From Sphingobacteriales bacterium 44-61 (GTDB lineage: Bacteria; Bacteroidota; Bacteroidia; Chitinophagales; Chitinophagaceae), in assembly GCA_001898405.1 (NCBI GenBank), contig MKTW01000016.1, positions 143,869 to 207,868 on the forward strand: a DNA stretch of 64,000 bases. The letters are read 5' to 3'. How positions within the stretch are numbered: position 1 is the first letter of the stretch; every line of letters begins with the position of its first letter. Below the pieces are notes generated by a model. It worked only from the letters and a program-made list of their open reading frames with translations, searched no databases and had not been told where the DNA came from. A program made the translations under genes and the position numbers. Shown here piece after piece: positions 1-9,606 of this stretch.

Positions 1-61
1 GCTGTACAGTAAAGAATGAATACCTGCCAGTCCTTTCATTGAAATTGATGTTGTGTGCCAT
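1..61 (-). CDS. DUF932-family protein, N-terminal fragment (runs off left edge)
   Basis: Reading the minus strand from an ATG at 61-59 gives 20 codons open to the window edge. The peptide begins MAHNINFNERTGRYSFF, which matches the start I know for DUF932 proteins of Bacteroidota plasmids and conjugative elements (usual form: MAHN, a short Asn/Glu stretch, then TGRYSFFSVKE). Only the first twenty residues are visible, so the rest of the domain cannot be checked. It lies 110 bp downstream (in its own direction) of a 73-bp leader repeat that also precedes radC. DUF932 proteins have no settled function; they co-occur with radC on mobile elements. Confidence 0.7.
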   Translation of the reverse strand, partial: MAHNINFNERTGRYSFFTVQ

Positions 62-171
62 GATGCTAATTTTTTAGTGAATAATTTTTTTCTTTTTCTT
101 TTCACCTGCCCTGCTGGAATGCTTTCCAACCGGGGGCAAAAGGAAAGCGGGGTAAAAAGAGCGGCACCTGA

Positions 172-244
172 AAAGGCCAAAAGGAAACGGAATAATTGGA
201 GGGGACCCTTTGGGGAGGCCGCCGTTTATGCCGTAGTCTTTTGG
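172..244 (-). repeat. Leader repeat copy 1 (upstream of DUF932 gene)
   Basis: This stretch is a diverged direct copy of 944-1016. Exact shared blocks are aaaggcc (172-178), ggaaacggaataa (183-195) and gtttatgccgtagtcttttgg (split here as gtttatgccgta + gtcttttgg, 224-244). Spacing between the blocks is identical in both copies (11 and 41 bp), so they align without gaps. Each copy sits just upstream of a minus-strand gene typical of mobile elements, which suggests a shared promoter or 5' leader. The stretch from 62 to 413 otherwise shows no convincing gene. Confidence 0.75.
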
Positions 245-413
245 GCGGGGCTGTGCTGTGAGCGTGCTGCTCTACCTTAGCTGCCCCTTTTGTCTTTGGT
301 TGGTAAGTGTAATCTGGCCATGGTGCAGAAGAAGGAAACTGTAGTGCAGGTGGATTGCTGGCTGTAGTATTCTATGGCGAAGGAACATTCGGAGAATTCA
401 GGAAAAAAAGGGG

Positions 414-884
414 CTATAGCAGCCCCTGGTCACCAAAGGAGAAATATCCTTCTTTAGTAATGATGAGATGGTCCAATAAGCGGATATGCAGTAATTCTCC
501 GGCCCGTTTTACGCTTAGGGTCATTTGTTGATCAGCTTTGCTGGGCTGAAGATCACCCGACGGATGGTTGTGGGCGAGAGCGATGGCACAAGCATTGGCT
601 TTTAATGCCGCTGCAAATAGCAAGCGGATATCGCAGACGGTTCCGGTTGTTCCTCCTGATGAGAGGTCCAGCATACCGATCACCCGGTGACTGTTGTTAA
701 GCAAAAGCAATTTCATCTGTTCAACCAGTTCGATCTTGTCCATATTCCATGAGCGTAGAAAGACATCATAGATCTCTGTGGACCTGGTGATCTTCGGATA
801 TGGTGAAGGCTGGGGTTTTGTTCTGTAGACCAGTTCGATCTCCGATACGATAAATCCTTTCGTGGTGCTGAATGTCGCTTCCAT
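414..884 (-). CDS. radC: RadC-family JAB/MPN-domain protein
   Basis: A 156-aa protein of the RadC family found on Bacteroidota mobile elements. It carries a complete JAMM metal-binding signature: H105-x-H107, then seven residues, S115-x2-D118 (within AHNHPSGDLQPSKAD), as expected for a JAB-fold metalloenzyme. Despite the name, a DNA-repair role for RadC is not established; on mobile elements it is often linked to anti-restriction modules. The frame stays open upstream to 1064, but I start at the ATG at 884 because the family normally begins close to this point and the upstream extension covers the leader repeat at 944-1016. It is divergent from the lanB gene and shares strand and leader with the DUF932 gene at the left edge. 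Confidence 0.85.
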   Translation of the reverse strand: MEATFSTTKGFIVSEIELVYRTKPQPSPYPKITRSTEIYDVFLRSWNMDKIELVEQMKLLLLNNSHRVIGMLDLSSGGTTGTVCDIRLLFAAALKANACAIALAHNHPSGDLQPSKADQQMTLSVKRAGELLHIRLLDHLIITKEGYFSFGDQGLL

Positions 885-943
885 TTCATTTTGTTTTAAA
901 AGTTGAATAATGATTATGGAAACCATTGGCGGCAAATGCCAAT

Positions 944-1016
944 AAAGGCCGGAAGGAAACGGAATAAATGAAGGGTTTTGGTGTGTGGGCTGTGTGTTTA
1001 TGCCGTAGTCTTTTGG
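944..1016 (-). repeat. Leader repeat copy 2 (upstream of radC)
   Basis: Gap-free diverged copy of 172-244, ending 60 bp upstream of the radC start. Shared exact blocks lie at 944-950, 955-967 and 996-1016. Its position in the 5' region of radC argues for a common regulatory or leader element of the two minus-strand genes. Confidence 0.75.
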
Positions 1017-1163
1017 CCGCTCAGCAGGCCTTTGCCGAACTTTGTGAAATGATTCACTGCTCAACTTTGAATAGATACATCAGCTTTTCAATGGACAAAC
1101 TATAGGAGGCCCTTTGGTAGTTGCACTCAGAAATTATTATATTGGACTAAACCTTATTAGCTC

Positions 1164-3896
1164 ATGAAAATGAAACCAACCGATCATTCGGTCGGCAGAA
1201 CCCCTTTATTTGGTTTGCAGACCACTTTGGCAGAAGCCTGGCCAACCTTAAAACGTATCCTTGCCACCGTTTCACCGGATTTCTATCACCAGGTCCAAGC
1301 ACTGGATGTCGAGGATATCGAGAACCAGTCTGAAAAAATCAGGTTTACCATTTGGAAATATTTCAACAGGGCAAAGTACCGGACCACACCGTTCGGGGAG
1401 TTTGCTGCGATCAGTCTGGTACCAACAGGCGCGACTGACTCATCGCCTATAATGTTGCAACGGAATATAGCCGTACATCATTTACCGGACTGGTCAGTTA
1501 GTGCTGGTCATTTGCTTAGGGGGAAGTTGCTACATAAGGCGCTGTACCGTACTAATCCCACCTGCTATGCGCATATTGGGGAGTACCGCTATCTTTTCCG
1601 CGAAGATGGCCTGTTCTCTCTGAATTCGATTCCGCATTGGAACGAGATCTCAGCTATCCTGGAGTTCTGCAAAACACCTCAGCCGTTTATTGCGATCGTT
1701 GAGCTGCTTGAAGGGCGTGGACTTGCGAATGAAAGGCAATGTGCCGGACTGTTGAAGCAGCTGATCGAGCTACAGGTCATTCATTCCAACCAGCAGCCCA
1801 ACATTACAGGAGAGGATTATTTCAGCAGGGTATCCTTGGCTGTGTCATCCTCGCCATCTTATACCATCAGTACCCGTGAACGGCTTCAAGGCTCATTGTC
1901 TACCTCGTGCTTGCAACAAACAGCGGAATACCTGAATTTCATGTCGGCCTGTATGTCTGCTAATCAGCTGGAAGAATTGCAAAAATTCAAGAGCCGTTTT
2001 ATGGAGCGATGGGAACAGCGTTCGATTCCCCTAAGCCTCGTACTCGATCCATTGTTGGGGATTGGTTATGGCAATGATAGCAGTGCAGGTGATATTTCGC
2101 TCATTAAAGAACTTCAGAAAGAACCATTTACTAATGAACCATCCATACGGTTCGGAGCGTTTCAGCAATTCCTGATGAACAGAATGTTACAAGGCGAGGA
2201 AATCAGGTTGGAGGAATACAAATTGTCAACTGCCAGCATGAACCAATTGCCCAATACGCTGAGCGTACAACTACATTTATATGAAGACAAGCCCGTGATC
2301 CATACAGCAGGTGGTGCTACCGCCACTGCACTATTGGGACGGTTTACTCATCTTGCTCCGTTTCATCAATATGGTAAAGCGCTTGCTGCGATAGAACAGA
2401 AGGCCAATCCTGAGGTATTATTTTTTGATCTTGCTTACGAATGTGAGGGAAGGGTTGATAATGTCAACCGACGCCAACAGCTATACCCGACTGAACTGGC
2501 GATTTCAAGCTGGTCGACTATTGAGGATTCCCTGCGGTTGGAAGATATCATGGTCAGTATCATCGACGGGCAGGTTGTGCTGCACCATCAGCAGAGTGGC
2601 AAAAGACTGGTGCCTAGACTGGCATCGGCTTATAACTACAGTCGTTCTGACCTTACCCATTTCCGTTTTCTCAGCGATCTGCAACACCAGCAACTGCAGA
2701 CCAGTTTAAACTTGGACCTTCAGCAGCTATTTCCGGCATTGGAAAAATATCCAAGGGTTTGCTACAAAGACTGCATCATCTCTCCGGCTAAATGGTTATT
2801 GCCAAAGCAAACAGATATCACTCCATTGAAACATTGGCTGGAAGCACAAAGAATTACCATGCCCATCACAGTGGGAATAGGTGATCAGACTTTGCTGATT
2901 GACCCACAGTCAGCAGAAGACCTTAATTTTTTATTACTTTATCAAAAGCAGCAACCGATAACTTATATCAGTGAGGCGTTGCTTTGCGAAAAATCAATGG
3001 TGCGGGACGAACATGGAGAAAGCTATCACACGCAGTTCATTGTTGATTTTTATCATGATCAGCAGGTTTATCCCGACTTCCGGTATCATCGGGAAAGTCA
3101 GGTGCAACGCGATCTGATCCTGCCTGGCGAAGACTGGCTGTATTTCGAACTGTACATGCACCCGCTGATGACAGATGATTTTTTGAACAATGAGATCAGA
3201 AAACTAATTACCAGCCAGCGTGATCACTTGAAGCAGTGGTTCTTTATCCGTTATGATAGGCCTGAGCATCATTTGCGGCTTCGGCTGAAACTGAAAGACC
3301 CGCAATACCTGCCCTTGATGCTAAAGCATATCAATCAGGCATTAGATATTGCTAAACATTACAGTCACCTGAAAAACCTTGTGATTAAAGGGTATGAACG
3401 GGAGCTGTACCGTTATGGAACGGAACAAATGGAATTGGTGGAACAGTTCTTTCATCTGGATAGTGAACTGGCATTATCACAGATCAACAAATCCATCGAG
3501 CAGCGTTACGCGCTGAGCATGACATTTATCCAGTCGTTATGTGCGCATCTCTATCCCGATCTTGAGGATCAGGTTGCTTATTTTCATGAACTCGCGGATC
3601 GTTTTGCTGAAGAAATGAGGTTTGATAGGGAGGACTTCAAAAAAATCAATCAACAGCACAATTCCTATCCGAAAGAAGGGAAACCCCTCAGCAAAAAAAT
3701 CGTCCTCTTGTTTGATCGGATCATCAAGCGCTGTGCACCTGGAAAGCGCAAGGTGATGCTGGCCGATCTGATCCACATGCATGTGAACAGGCGCTTTAGT
3801 GAACGGCAGCGGCTGCACGAGGCTATTATTTATCAGTTCCTTTATAAGAGAAGTGTGGGAGGAAGGCATGCAGCACGGCGGGCAGTTATGGTATAG
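1164..3896 (+). CDS. Class I lanthipeptide dehydratase (LanB), full length
   Basis: A 910-aa protein with the two-part LanB architecture. The N-terminal glutamylation-type region contains the hallmark NRAKYRTTPFGEFA (68-81; the family pattern is R-x-TPFG). The C-terminal thiopeptide-type/SpaB_C elimination region starts near residue 656 (WLYFELYMHP) with WFFIRYDRPEHHLRLRL further on. In characterised LanBs these domains glutamylate Ser/Thr side chains of a precursor peptide using glutamyl-tRNA and then eliminate glutamate to give dehydro-residues. Length is close to the usual ~1000 aa, and both domains are in one chain rather than split. No LanC cyclase, protease or ABC exporter is adjacent; upstream is divergent radC. 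The only precursor-like peptide in the window is at 27867-28013. The start ATG at 1164 has a second Met two codons on. Confidence 0.88.
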   Translation: MKMKPTDHSVGRTPLFGLQTTLAEAWPTLKRILATVSPDFYHQVQALDVEDIENQSEKIRFTIWKYFNRAKYRTTPFGEFAAISLVPTGATDSSPIMLQRNIAVHHLPDWSVSAGHLLRGKLLHKALYRTNPTCYAHIGEYRYLFREDGLFSLNSIPHWNEISAILEFCKTPQPFIAIVELLEGRGLANERQCAGLLKQLIELQVIHSNQQPNITGEDYFSRVSLAVSSSPSYTISTRERLQGSLSTSCLQQTAEYLNFMSACMSANQLEELQKFKSRFMERWEQRSIPLSLVLDPLLGIGYGNDSSAGDISLIKELQKEPFTNEPSIRFGAFQQFLMNRMLQGEEIRLEEYKLSTASMNQLPNTLSVQLHLYEDKPVIHTAGGATATALLGRFTHLAPFHQYGKALAAIEQKANPEVLFFDLAYECEGRVDNVNRRQQLYPTELAISSWSTIEDSLRLEDIMVSIIDGQVVLHHQQSGKRLVPRLASAYNYSRSDLTHFRFLSDLQHQQLQTSLNLDLQQLFPALEKYPRVCYKDCIISPAKWLLPKQTDITPLKHWLEAQRITMPITVGIGDQTLLIDPQSAEDLNFLLLYQKQQPITYISEALLCEKSMVRDEHGESYHTQFIVDFYHDQQVYPDFRYHRESQVQRDLILPGEDWLYFELYMHPLMTDDFLNNEIRKLITSQRDHLKQWFFIRYDRPEHHLRLRLKLKDPQYLPLMLKHINQALDIAKHYSHLKNLVIKGYERELYRYGTEQMELVEQFFHLDSELALSQINKSIEQRYALSMTFIQSLCAHLYPDLEDQVAYFHELADRFAEEMRFDREDFKKINQQHNSYPKEGKPLSKKIVLLFDRIIKRCAPGKRKVMLADLIHMHVNRRFSERQRLHEAIIYQFLYKRSVGGRHAARRAVMV

Positions 3897-3919
3897 TGGA
3901 GCGCTGACAAGATTGTATC

Positions 3920-4210
3920 TCAGCTCTTTTTCTTTTCCCTGAGTTCCTTTTGCAGGTTGTAAATCGCTCTTAACCTGTCGGAGCCAAGGTCATATTTTTG
4001 GGATAGCCTAAGCTGCCATTGCTTTTTGCCATTACGTTTATTGCGGTTCCAGTCAACATATATTTTCCTATTCCGTGCTCTATGGTCTTTTCTTAATGGA
4101 GCGCCGGATAAATCTGCAATAAGGTATCTCAGATCGTTAATCTCCTGATCTAAAGCTTTCCGTTTCTGCCGGAGGGCAAATAGCTTTTCTTCTGCTTGTG
4201 TTATCGTCAT
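3920..4210 (-). CDS. Small basic coiled-coil protein, unknown
   Basis: A 96-aa protein I do not recognise. Residues 1-30 are heptad-like (MTITQAEEKLFALRQKRKAL) and likely form a coiled coil. The rest is strongly basic, with a segment around YVDWNRNKRNGKKQW and a helix-rich tail. A nucleic-acid-binding role is plausible but unproven. It is convergent with lanB (23 bp apart) and divergent from the locus A sigma factor. The 178 bp between this start and the sigma factor gene presumably holds both promoters. Confidence 0.5.
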   Translation of the reverse strand: MTITQAEEKLFALRQKRKALDQEINDLRYLIADLSGAPLRKDHRARNRKIYVDWNRNKRNGKKQWQLRLSQKYDLGSDRLRAIYNLQKELREKKKS

Positions 4211-4387
4211 ACCGCTAAAATAAACGAATTGCGATTCCGATAGCAGAAAATAAAGGGGGGGCAGTTGTCGTCTTTTCTGCTGTACTTAATATTTTAGTTG
4301 ATGCAGGGCCTTGTATATCATGACCAAAAAAATCTACTATCTTTATCCCCTCCGATTGCAAAAGGTCATGCTTAATGCCATCAATGG

Positions 4388-4912
4388 ATGTTTATGATCC
4401 AGACCGAATTTGACCATATCTTTCGCACCTATCATGCAGCGCTTTGCGTCTATGCAAGGGGCATTGTCAATGATGCTCATATTGCTGAGGACCTGGTAGA
4501 GGATGTATTCCTGAATATCTGGCAGAGGGATGACCGCAAGAAGGCAATTGTTGGGGACTGGCGGCCCTTTCTTTACATATCGGTACGCAACCGGTGTTAC
4601 AGCTATCTCCGACAGTATAAAAAGACTGTGCCGGTGGAAGCTATCCCCCTGTCAATTGCTGATGAGGAAGACATGGAGATACTGTATATCGAAATCAACC
4701 GTCAGGTTATGCAGGCGCTGGAAAAACTACCTGAACAATGCGGGAAGGTGGTACGCATGTCTTACCTGGAGAATCTTTCTACTTCAGAGATCGCCTCGCG
4801 GCTTGGGATCACTGAAAGCACGGTCTATAACCATAAGAAGCGGGGCATCTCTCTGCTGAAAGAAATGCTGTCTGGTGCTGTATTTTATAGTATAATCGAC
4901 CTGCTGCATTGA
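4388..4912 (+). CDS. ECF sigma-70 factor, locus A (FecI-like)
   Basis: A 174-aa extracytoplasmic-function sigma factor. Region 2 lies in residues ~8-75 (YHAALCVYARGIVNDAHIAE, then DVFLNIW, the standard E-D-L-V-x-D-V-F-x-x-W helix). Region 4 lies at ~115-165 (ALEKLPEQCGKVVRMSYLE, then SEIASRLGITESTVYNHKKR, a helix-turn-helix). The usual length for the family is 170-200 aa. It is followed after 120 bp by a fecR gene and then susC, so it should direct transcription of the locus A uptake genes when released by FecR. An in-frame Met at 4394 is an equally possible start. No strong promoter was identified. Confidence 0.92.
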   Translation: MFMIQTEFDHIFRTYHAALCVYARGIVNDAHIAEDLVEDVFLNIWQRDDRKKAIVGDWRPFLYISVRNRCYSYLRQYKKTVPVEAIPLSIADEEDMEILYIEINRQVMQALEKLPEQCGKVVRMSYLENLSTSEIASRLGITESTVYNHKKRGISLLKEMLSGAVFYSIIDLLH

Positions 4913-5032
4913 AATCCCCCTTATTTGTCTTTCAGAAAAAAAATAATAATCTTTTAGAGATTGGAGTGGTTTTATCGTCTTACATAGGTAAACCTATCCA
5001 TTCTTTGTTCGACGGAACAAAACCAACCCATT

Positions 5033-6217
5033 ATGACAAACCAACCTTCCACCGATATCTATGCGTTGGCTGACGCCCTTGTGCGCAGCATACAGGGCAT
5101 GGGCGACGAGAATGATCAAGCGTTGATTCAGGAATGGCTCGCAGCGGACAAGGATCATGAGCGTATTTATGCAGCGTTGATGGAGCATAAAGGGAGCAGT
5201 GATGTGCTGGAAAAACTAAAGGCTGTCGATACCGAGCGGGCTTTGCAGCGGTTTCACCGTCGCAGGGTTGTTGAAGAGAAACAACGGAAATGGGTACGGA
5301 TAGCCGTGGCAGCGGCGATACTGGCTATTGCAGGGCTGTTTATTATTCCTATCGTCCAGCCCCGGAAGAAGGTCAACGGGGAGTTGGCACAGCAGGACGT
5401 CAGGAGCGGGGATATCGCTCCTGCAAGTGATAAGGCAGTCCTAGTGCTGGCAGGTGGAAAAAAAATAGCGTTGGATGAACGTGGTGACACGGCATTCGCG
5501 TATGGTAATCTGCTGATCAGCCAGCAGAACGGTAGGTTGGACCTGAAAGAGCGCCAGGCAGATGAGATTGTACAACAGCAATTGATCACACCGAATGCCG
5601 GTAAATATAGTGTAGTACTTTCAGACGGAACGACCGTGTGGTTGAATGCGGCCTCAAAGCTGATCTTCCCCAACCGGTTTTCAGACAGGGCTCGTGTCGT
5701 GGAACTGGAAGGAGAGGGATATTTTGCGGTGAAGAAGGATGCGGGCAGGCCTTTTACAGTCATTGTCAATGGCGGAAGCAGGGTAGAGGTATTGGGTACG
5801 GTCTTTAACATCAAGAGCTATGACAGTAATAAAGTGCGCACCACTTTGCTGGAAGGTTCGGTGAAAGTGAGCAAGGATGGACAAAGCAAACTGCTGCGAC
5901 CGGGAGAAATGGCCGATGTAAAGGCGGGTTCAATCCGCACGGGTAAGGGGGATATTCCTGCAGCCACGGCCTGGCGGAATGACAAGTTTATGTTCCATAA
6001 CATGCCGATAGAAGAAGTGTTGGAAGAATTGGGGAGATGGTATGATGTGCAATTGCATTACGCAGCTGATTACCGGCAGCAGCAGGAATTATACAATGGG
6101 GAGATCAGCCGAAGCGTGACATTTGATAAGCTGCTGGCGATGCTGGAACTTACGGGTGTTGGCCGGTTCAAATTACAAGGACGAACATTATATATAACCC
6201 CTATGGAGAAGCTTTAG
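5033..6217 (+). CDS. FecR-type anti-sigma factor, locus A
   Basis: A 394-aa inner-membrane regulator. Residues 1-85 form the cytoplasmic sigma-binding part; one membrane segment follows at ~88-108 (AVAAAILAIAGLFIIPIV). The periplasmic FecR domain spans ~185-290 (VVLSDGTTVWLNAASKL, then GEGYFAV and VEVLGTVFNI, all family hallmarks), and a DUF4974-type tail starts near 325 (FMFHNMPIEEVLEELGRWYD). In known systems FecR receives a signal from the STN domain of the cognate TonB-dependent receptor, here the downstream SusC, and releases the sigma factor. It is 60 bp upstream of susC. Confidence 0.92.
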   Translation: MTNQPSTDIYALADALVRSIQGMGDENDQALIQEWLAADKDHERIYAALMEHKGSSDVLEKLKAVDTERALQRFHRRRVVEEKQRKWVRIAVAAAILAIAGLFIIPIVQPRKKVNGELAQQDVRSGDIAPASDKAVLVLAGGKKIALDERGDTAFAYGNLLISQQNGRLDLKERQADEIVQQQLITPNAGKYSVVLSDGTTVWLNAASKLIFPNRFSDRARVVELEGEGYFAVKKDAGRPFTVIVNGGSRVEVLGTVFNIKSYDSNKVRTTLLEGSVKVSKDGQSKLLRPGEMADVKAGSIRTGKGDIPAATAWRNDKFMFHNMPIEEVLEELGRWYDVQLHYAADYRQQQELYNGEISRSVTFDKLLAMLELTGVGRFKLQGRTLYITPMEKL

Positions 6218-6277
6218 GAATTATCAGCAATAATTCATGCCATTGTCTTATGGCGTGTTAACCATTCAAACTGTAAA

Positions 6278-9200
6278 ATGAAGCGAGAAAAAACTGCATC
6301 CCATTCGGGTAGGGCTATCTATTGCCAAAAAAAAATACTGCTACTGCCATTAATCGGGCTACTGCTATGGTTGCAAGGCTATAGCCAGGGAAATGCTGAT
6401 AAGTTCAACATCACGTTGAACAATGCAGCAATTACCGAAGTCTTCAAGCAAATCGAAGCACAGAGCAATTACCGGGTGTTCTATCTGCAGCGTGTGGTTG
6501 AAAAGGCAAAGCCAGTTACCTTAAATCTAAAGAATGCTGATCTAACGCAAGTACTTAATGAAACTTTTAAAGCGCAACCTTTAGCGTATAAAATCGAGCA
6601 TAGTTCCATATTGGTGCGTTCAAAAGATGAAGGCCCCGAATCTCCTGTTACAGATACCATGCTGGAAATACAAGGCCGGGTGTCTTCCTTAAAGGACAAC
6701 ACGCCGTTGCAGGGTGCGAGTATAGGGGTAAAGGAAACGGACCGTACTGTTACCACAGACGCTGATGGCCGTTTTCATATCAGGGCCGGTGTCGGAAGCT
6801 ATCTGGAAGTAAGCTATGTAGGGTTTCAAAAGAAGATTATTAAATTAATCAGTGGTGTTAGGGATATTAATATCCAACTTGAGGAAGTAAACAGTGACCT
6901 TGATGAAGTTGTGGTCATGGGTTATGGTACTACTTCAAAGCGACTGAACACCGGAAATATCAGCAAGGTAAGTTCAAAAGAAATCGAGAATCAACCTGTT
7001 TCTAATCCACTAGCAGCATTAATTGGGCGTGTACCCGGCTTGGTAATCACGCAACGTAGTGGAATTGCAGGTTCTGGTTTCAGTGTACAGATCAGAGGTC
7101 AAAATTCATTGCTCCAAGGTTCAGAACCATTTTTTATCGTAGATGGGGTGCCGTTCTCTCCTGGTAATACCAGTTTAAACCAAGTAAATAATGCAACTGA
7201 TGCGGCAGGTATTAGTCCGTTCAATTTATTAAACATTGGGGATATAGAAAGCATCGAAATATTGAAGGATGCTGATGCTACCGCCATATATGGAAGTCGT
7301 GGTGCCAATGGCGTAATCATGATCACCACAAAAAAAGGAAAACAAGGTAAGACCCAGTTCAATGCAAAAGTCATTTATGGTGTCAGCAAAGCCACCAAAA
7401 TTGTGCAAATGCTAAATACCCAGCAATATGTAGAAATGAGAAAGGAAGGTTTTGCCAATGATGGAATTGTGCCGGATGCGAGCAATGCTCCCGACCTTCT
7501 TGTTTTCGATACGACCAGGTACACGGATTTTGCAAAAATGTTCTCCGGAGGAACCGCAAATGCATTGGATGTTCAGACTTCTATTTCAGGGGGAAATGTC
7601 AACACACAATTTTATGTAGGAGGAGGTTATCATAGAGAAACTACTGTACTTCCTGTAGATCTACCTAACAGCAAAGCATCGGCATATTTTAAGTTGAACC
7701 ATCGTTCGATAAACCAAAAATTTCAGCTCAACCTCTCGGCAAATTTCGTTTCCGCTACGAGCAATCTTACGAACAACGATCTTACTTTCTTTTCCAGTAC
7801 CATGCCACATCTTAAAATCTACGACGACGAGGGAAATCTTAATTGGGAAGAAGGGGGAGTTACTTATAGGGCTATCGGCCTTACCGATGCTAATCCAATG
7901 GCTTATCTCAAAAAAAGATACAAGGGCCAATTCCAGAATCTCAACAGCAATCTGAATATAGGTTATTCGATTTTGAAAGGACTTGATATCAAAATAAACC
8001 TTGGATACAATCTGGTCTACTCTGATGAATTGTCAACTACGCCATCTACTTCATTGGACCCAAATTCGACAAACCAGCCTTACAGCTATTTTGGCAATAG
8101 TAAACAAAGCAGTTGGATTATTGAGCCCCAACTCGATTATAGTAGAAGAATCGGTCCGCACAAAATCTCTATTCTACTTGGTAGTACGTTGCAGGACAGA
8201 AAGTTTACTGGAATTTACACACAGGCCACAGGTTATTCGAGTGATATTTTGCTGGAATCCATTGCCAGTGCTGCAGATGCACGATCGAGCAACTCTTTTG
8301 GCCAGTACCGTTATAGCGCAGCTTTTGCGCGACTGGGTTACAGCTACCAGGATAGATATATTGCCAACATTTCGGGACGTCGGGACGGATCAAGCAGGTT
8401 TGGTCCCGGTAAGCAATTTTCAAACTTTGGGGCAATCGGACTTGGTTGGATTTTTTCAAGCACATCGTTGATCAAAGAATTTTTGCCCTGGTTGAGTTTT
8501 GGGAAATTGCGGGGCAGCTATGGAACCACTGGCAACGACCAGATAGGAGACTATAAGTTTTTGGATACCTGGACCGCTGGCCAATATACCTTTCAAGGAA
8601 TGGGAACCTTGGGGCCTACTTCGTTGTTTAATCCAGATTATGCCTGGGAGCTTACCCGTAAACTAGAGTTTGGGTTAGAGATGGGCTTCCTGCAGAATAG
8701 AGTTATCCTTACAGCCTCTTATTTCAGGAATAGGTCAGGTAACCAGCTGATAAACTATACCCTGCCTATCCAAACAGGCTTTAGTCAAATAGGGAAAAAC
8801 CTGGATGCAGAAATCCAGAACAAAGGTTTTGAGTTCGTGTTAACGAGTAAAAACATCGTGCATAAAAATCTGCAATGGAGCTCTAATTTCAACCTAAGTT
8901 TGATTCGCAACAAGTTGCTAAACTTTCCTGGCCTCGCATCATCCAGCTATGCCAATCGCTATACTATTGGACAGCCTATCAATTCGATAAAGACCTATCA
9001 CTATTTAGGTGTAGACCCCGCTTCTGGCCTATATACCTTTGAAGATTTAAATAGTGATGGTAATTTGGATGTGCAGGATTACGCTTCTATTGTAAAGACC
9101 GAGCCCGTATTCTATGGAGGGCTATCCAATTCGATTAGCTTTAAGCAATTTCAATTTGACCTGTTCCTAGAATTCAGGAAACAAACCGGCCGAAACTATC

Positions 9201-9589
9201 TAGGTAGTTCCAACAGTGGGCTGGGGGTACCAGGCTATGGTTATGTAAACAAACCAATCCTCATATTAGACAGGTGGCGGTCGCCGGGTGATGTCTCAGA
9301 GATTCAGCGGTATACAGCTTCGACTTCAACGGCATATCTAAACGGAATTTCCTATCTGCCAGGATCAGATGGAATCTATACGGATGCTTCATTCATCAGA
9401 TGCAGAAGCGTGATGATTTCTTATGTTTTCAAGTCTGTTAAACCTTCAATACCAAGTATCCGCGTGTATGCAACGGCTCAAAATCTTTTTACGGTATCTG
9501 GCTATAAAGGTGCCGATCCAGAGAATCAGAATATGATGGTACTTTCTCCGCTCCGTACGATTGCAGGTGGTATTGAAATTAATTTTTAA
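6278..9589 (+). CDS. SusC/RagA-type TonB-dependent receptor with STN domain, locus A
   Basis: A 1103-aa outer-membrane transporter. It has a signal peptide (1-~36), an STN signalling domain (~43-110, starting FNITLNNAAITEVFKQIEAQ), a carboxypeptidase-regulatory-like domain (~128-205), the plug beginning at the TonB-box-like VVVMGYGT and including GRVPGLVI and FFIVDGVPF, then ILKDADATAIYGSRGANGV, and a C-terminal beta-barrel. The STN domain marks it as a signal-transducing receptor that talks to FecR. Substrate cannot be read from sequence: the neighbours are thiol-redox and peptide genes, not glycoside hydrolases, so a glycan is not supported. It is followed by susD after 17 bp. Confidence 0.93.
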   Translation: MKREKTASHSGRAIYCQKKILLLPLIGLLLWLQGYSQGNADKFNITLNNAAITEVFKQIEAQSNYRVFYLQRVVEKAKPVTLNLKNADLTQVLNETFKAQPLAYKIEHSSILVRSKDEGPESPVTDTMLEIQGRVSSLKDNTPLQGASIGVKETDRTVTTDADGRFHIRAGVGSYLEVSYVGFQKKIIKLISGVRDINIQLEEVNSDLDEVVVMGYGTTSKRLNTGNISKVSSKEIENQPVSNPLAALIGRVPGLVITQRSGIAGSGFSVQIRGQNSLLQGSEPFFIVDGVPFSPGNTSLNQVNNATDAAGISPFNLLNIGDIESIEILKDADATAIYGSRGANGVIMITTKKGKQGKTQFNAKVIYGVSKATKIVQMLNTQQYVEMRKEGFANDGIVPDASNAPDLLVFDTTRYTDFAKMFSGGTANALDVQTSISGGNVNTQFYVGGGYHRETTVLPVDLPNSKASAYFKLNHRSINQKFQLNLSANFVSATSNLTNNDLTFFSSTMPHLKIYDDEGNLNWEEGGVTYRAIGLTDANPMAYLKKRYKGQFQNLNSNLNIGYSILKGLDIKINLGYNLVYSDELSTTPSTSLDPNSTNQPYSYFGNSKQSSWIIEPQLDYSRRIGPHKISILLGSTLQDRKFTGIYTQATGYSSDILLESIASAADARSSNSFGQYRYSAAFARLGYSYQDRYIANISGRRDGSSRFGPGKQFSNFGAIGLGWIFSSTSLIKEFLPWLSFGKLRGSYGTTGNDQIGDYKFLDTWTAGQYTFQGMGTLGPTSLFNPDYAWELTRKLEFGLEMGFLQNRVILTASYFRNRSGNQLINYTLPIQTGFSQIGKNLDAEIQNKGFEFVLTSKNIVHKNLQWSSNFNLSLIRNKLLNFPGLASSSYANRYTIGQPINSIKTYHYLGVDPASGLYTFEDLNSDGNLDVQDYASIVKTEPVFYGGLSNSISFKQFQFDLFLEFRKQTGRNYLGSSNSGLGVPGYGYVNKPILILDRWRSPGDVSEIQRYTASTSTAYLNGISYLPGSDGIYTDASFIRCRSVMISYVFKSVKPSIPSIRVYATAQNLFTVSGYKGADPENQNMMVLSPLRTIAGGIEINF

Positions 9590-9606
9590 TCTCTAATTTT
9601 TTAAAG

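Noticed and set aside
53..280. 75-codon plus-strand frame at the left edge
   Set aside because: It runs antisense across the leader repeat and overlaps the DUF932 start; the translation matches no family and the repeat explains the sequence.
885..1064. Longer N-terminus for RadC
   Set aside because: The extra 60 codons cover the leader repeat and have no similarity to RadC proteins.
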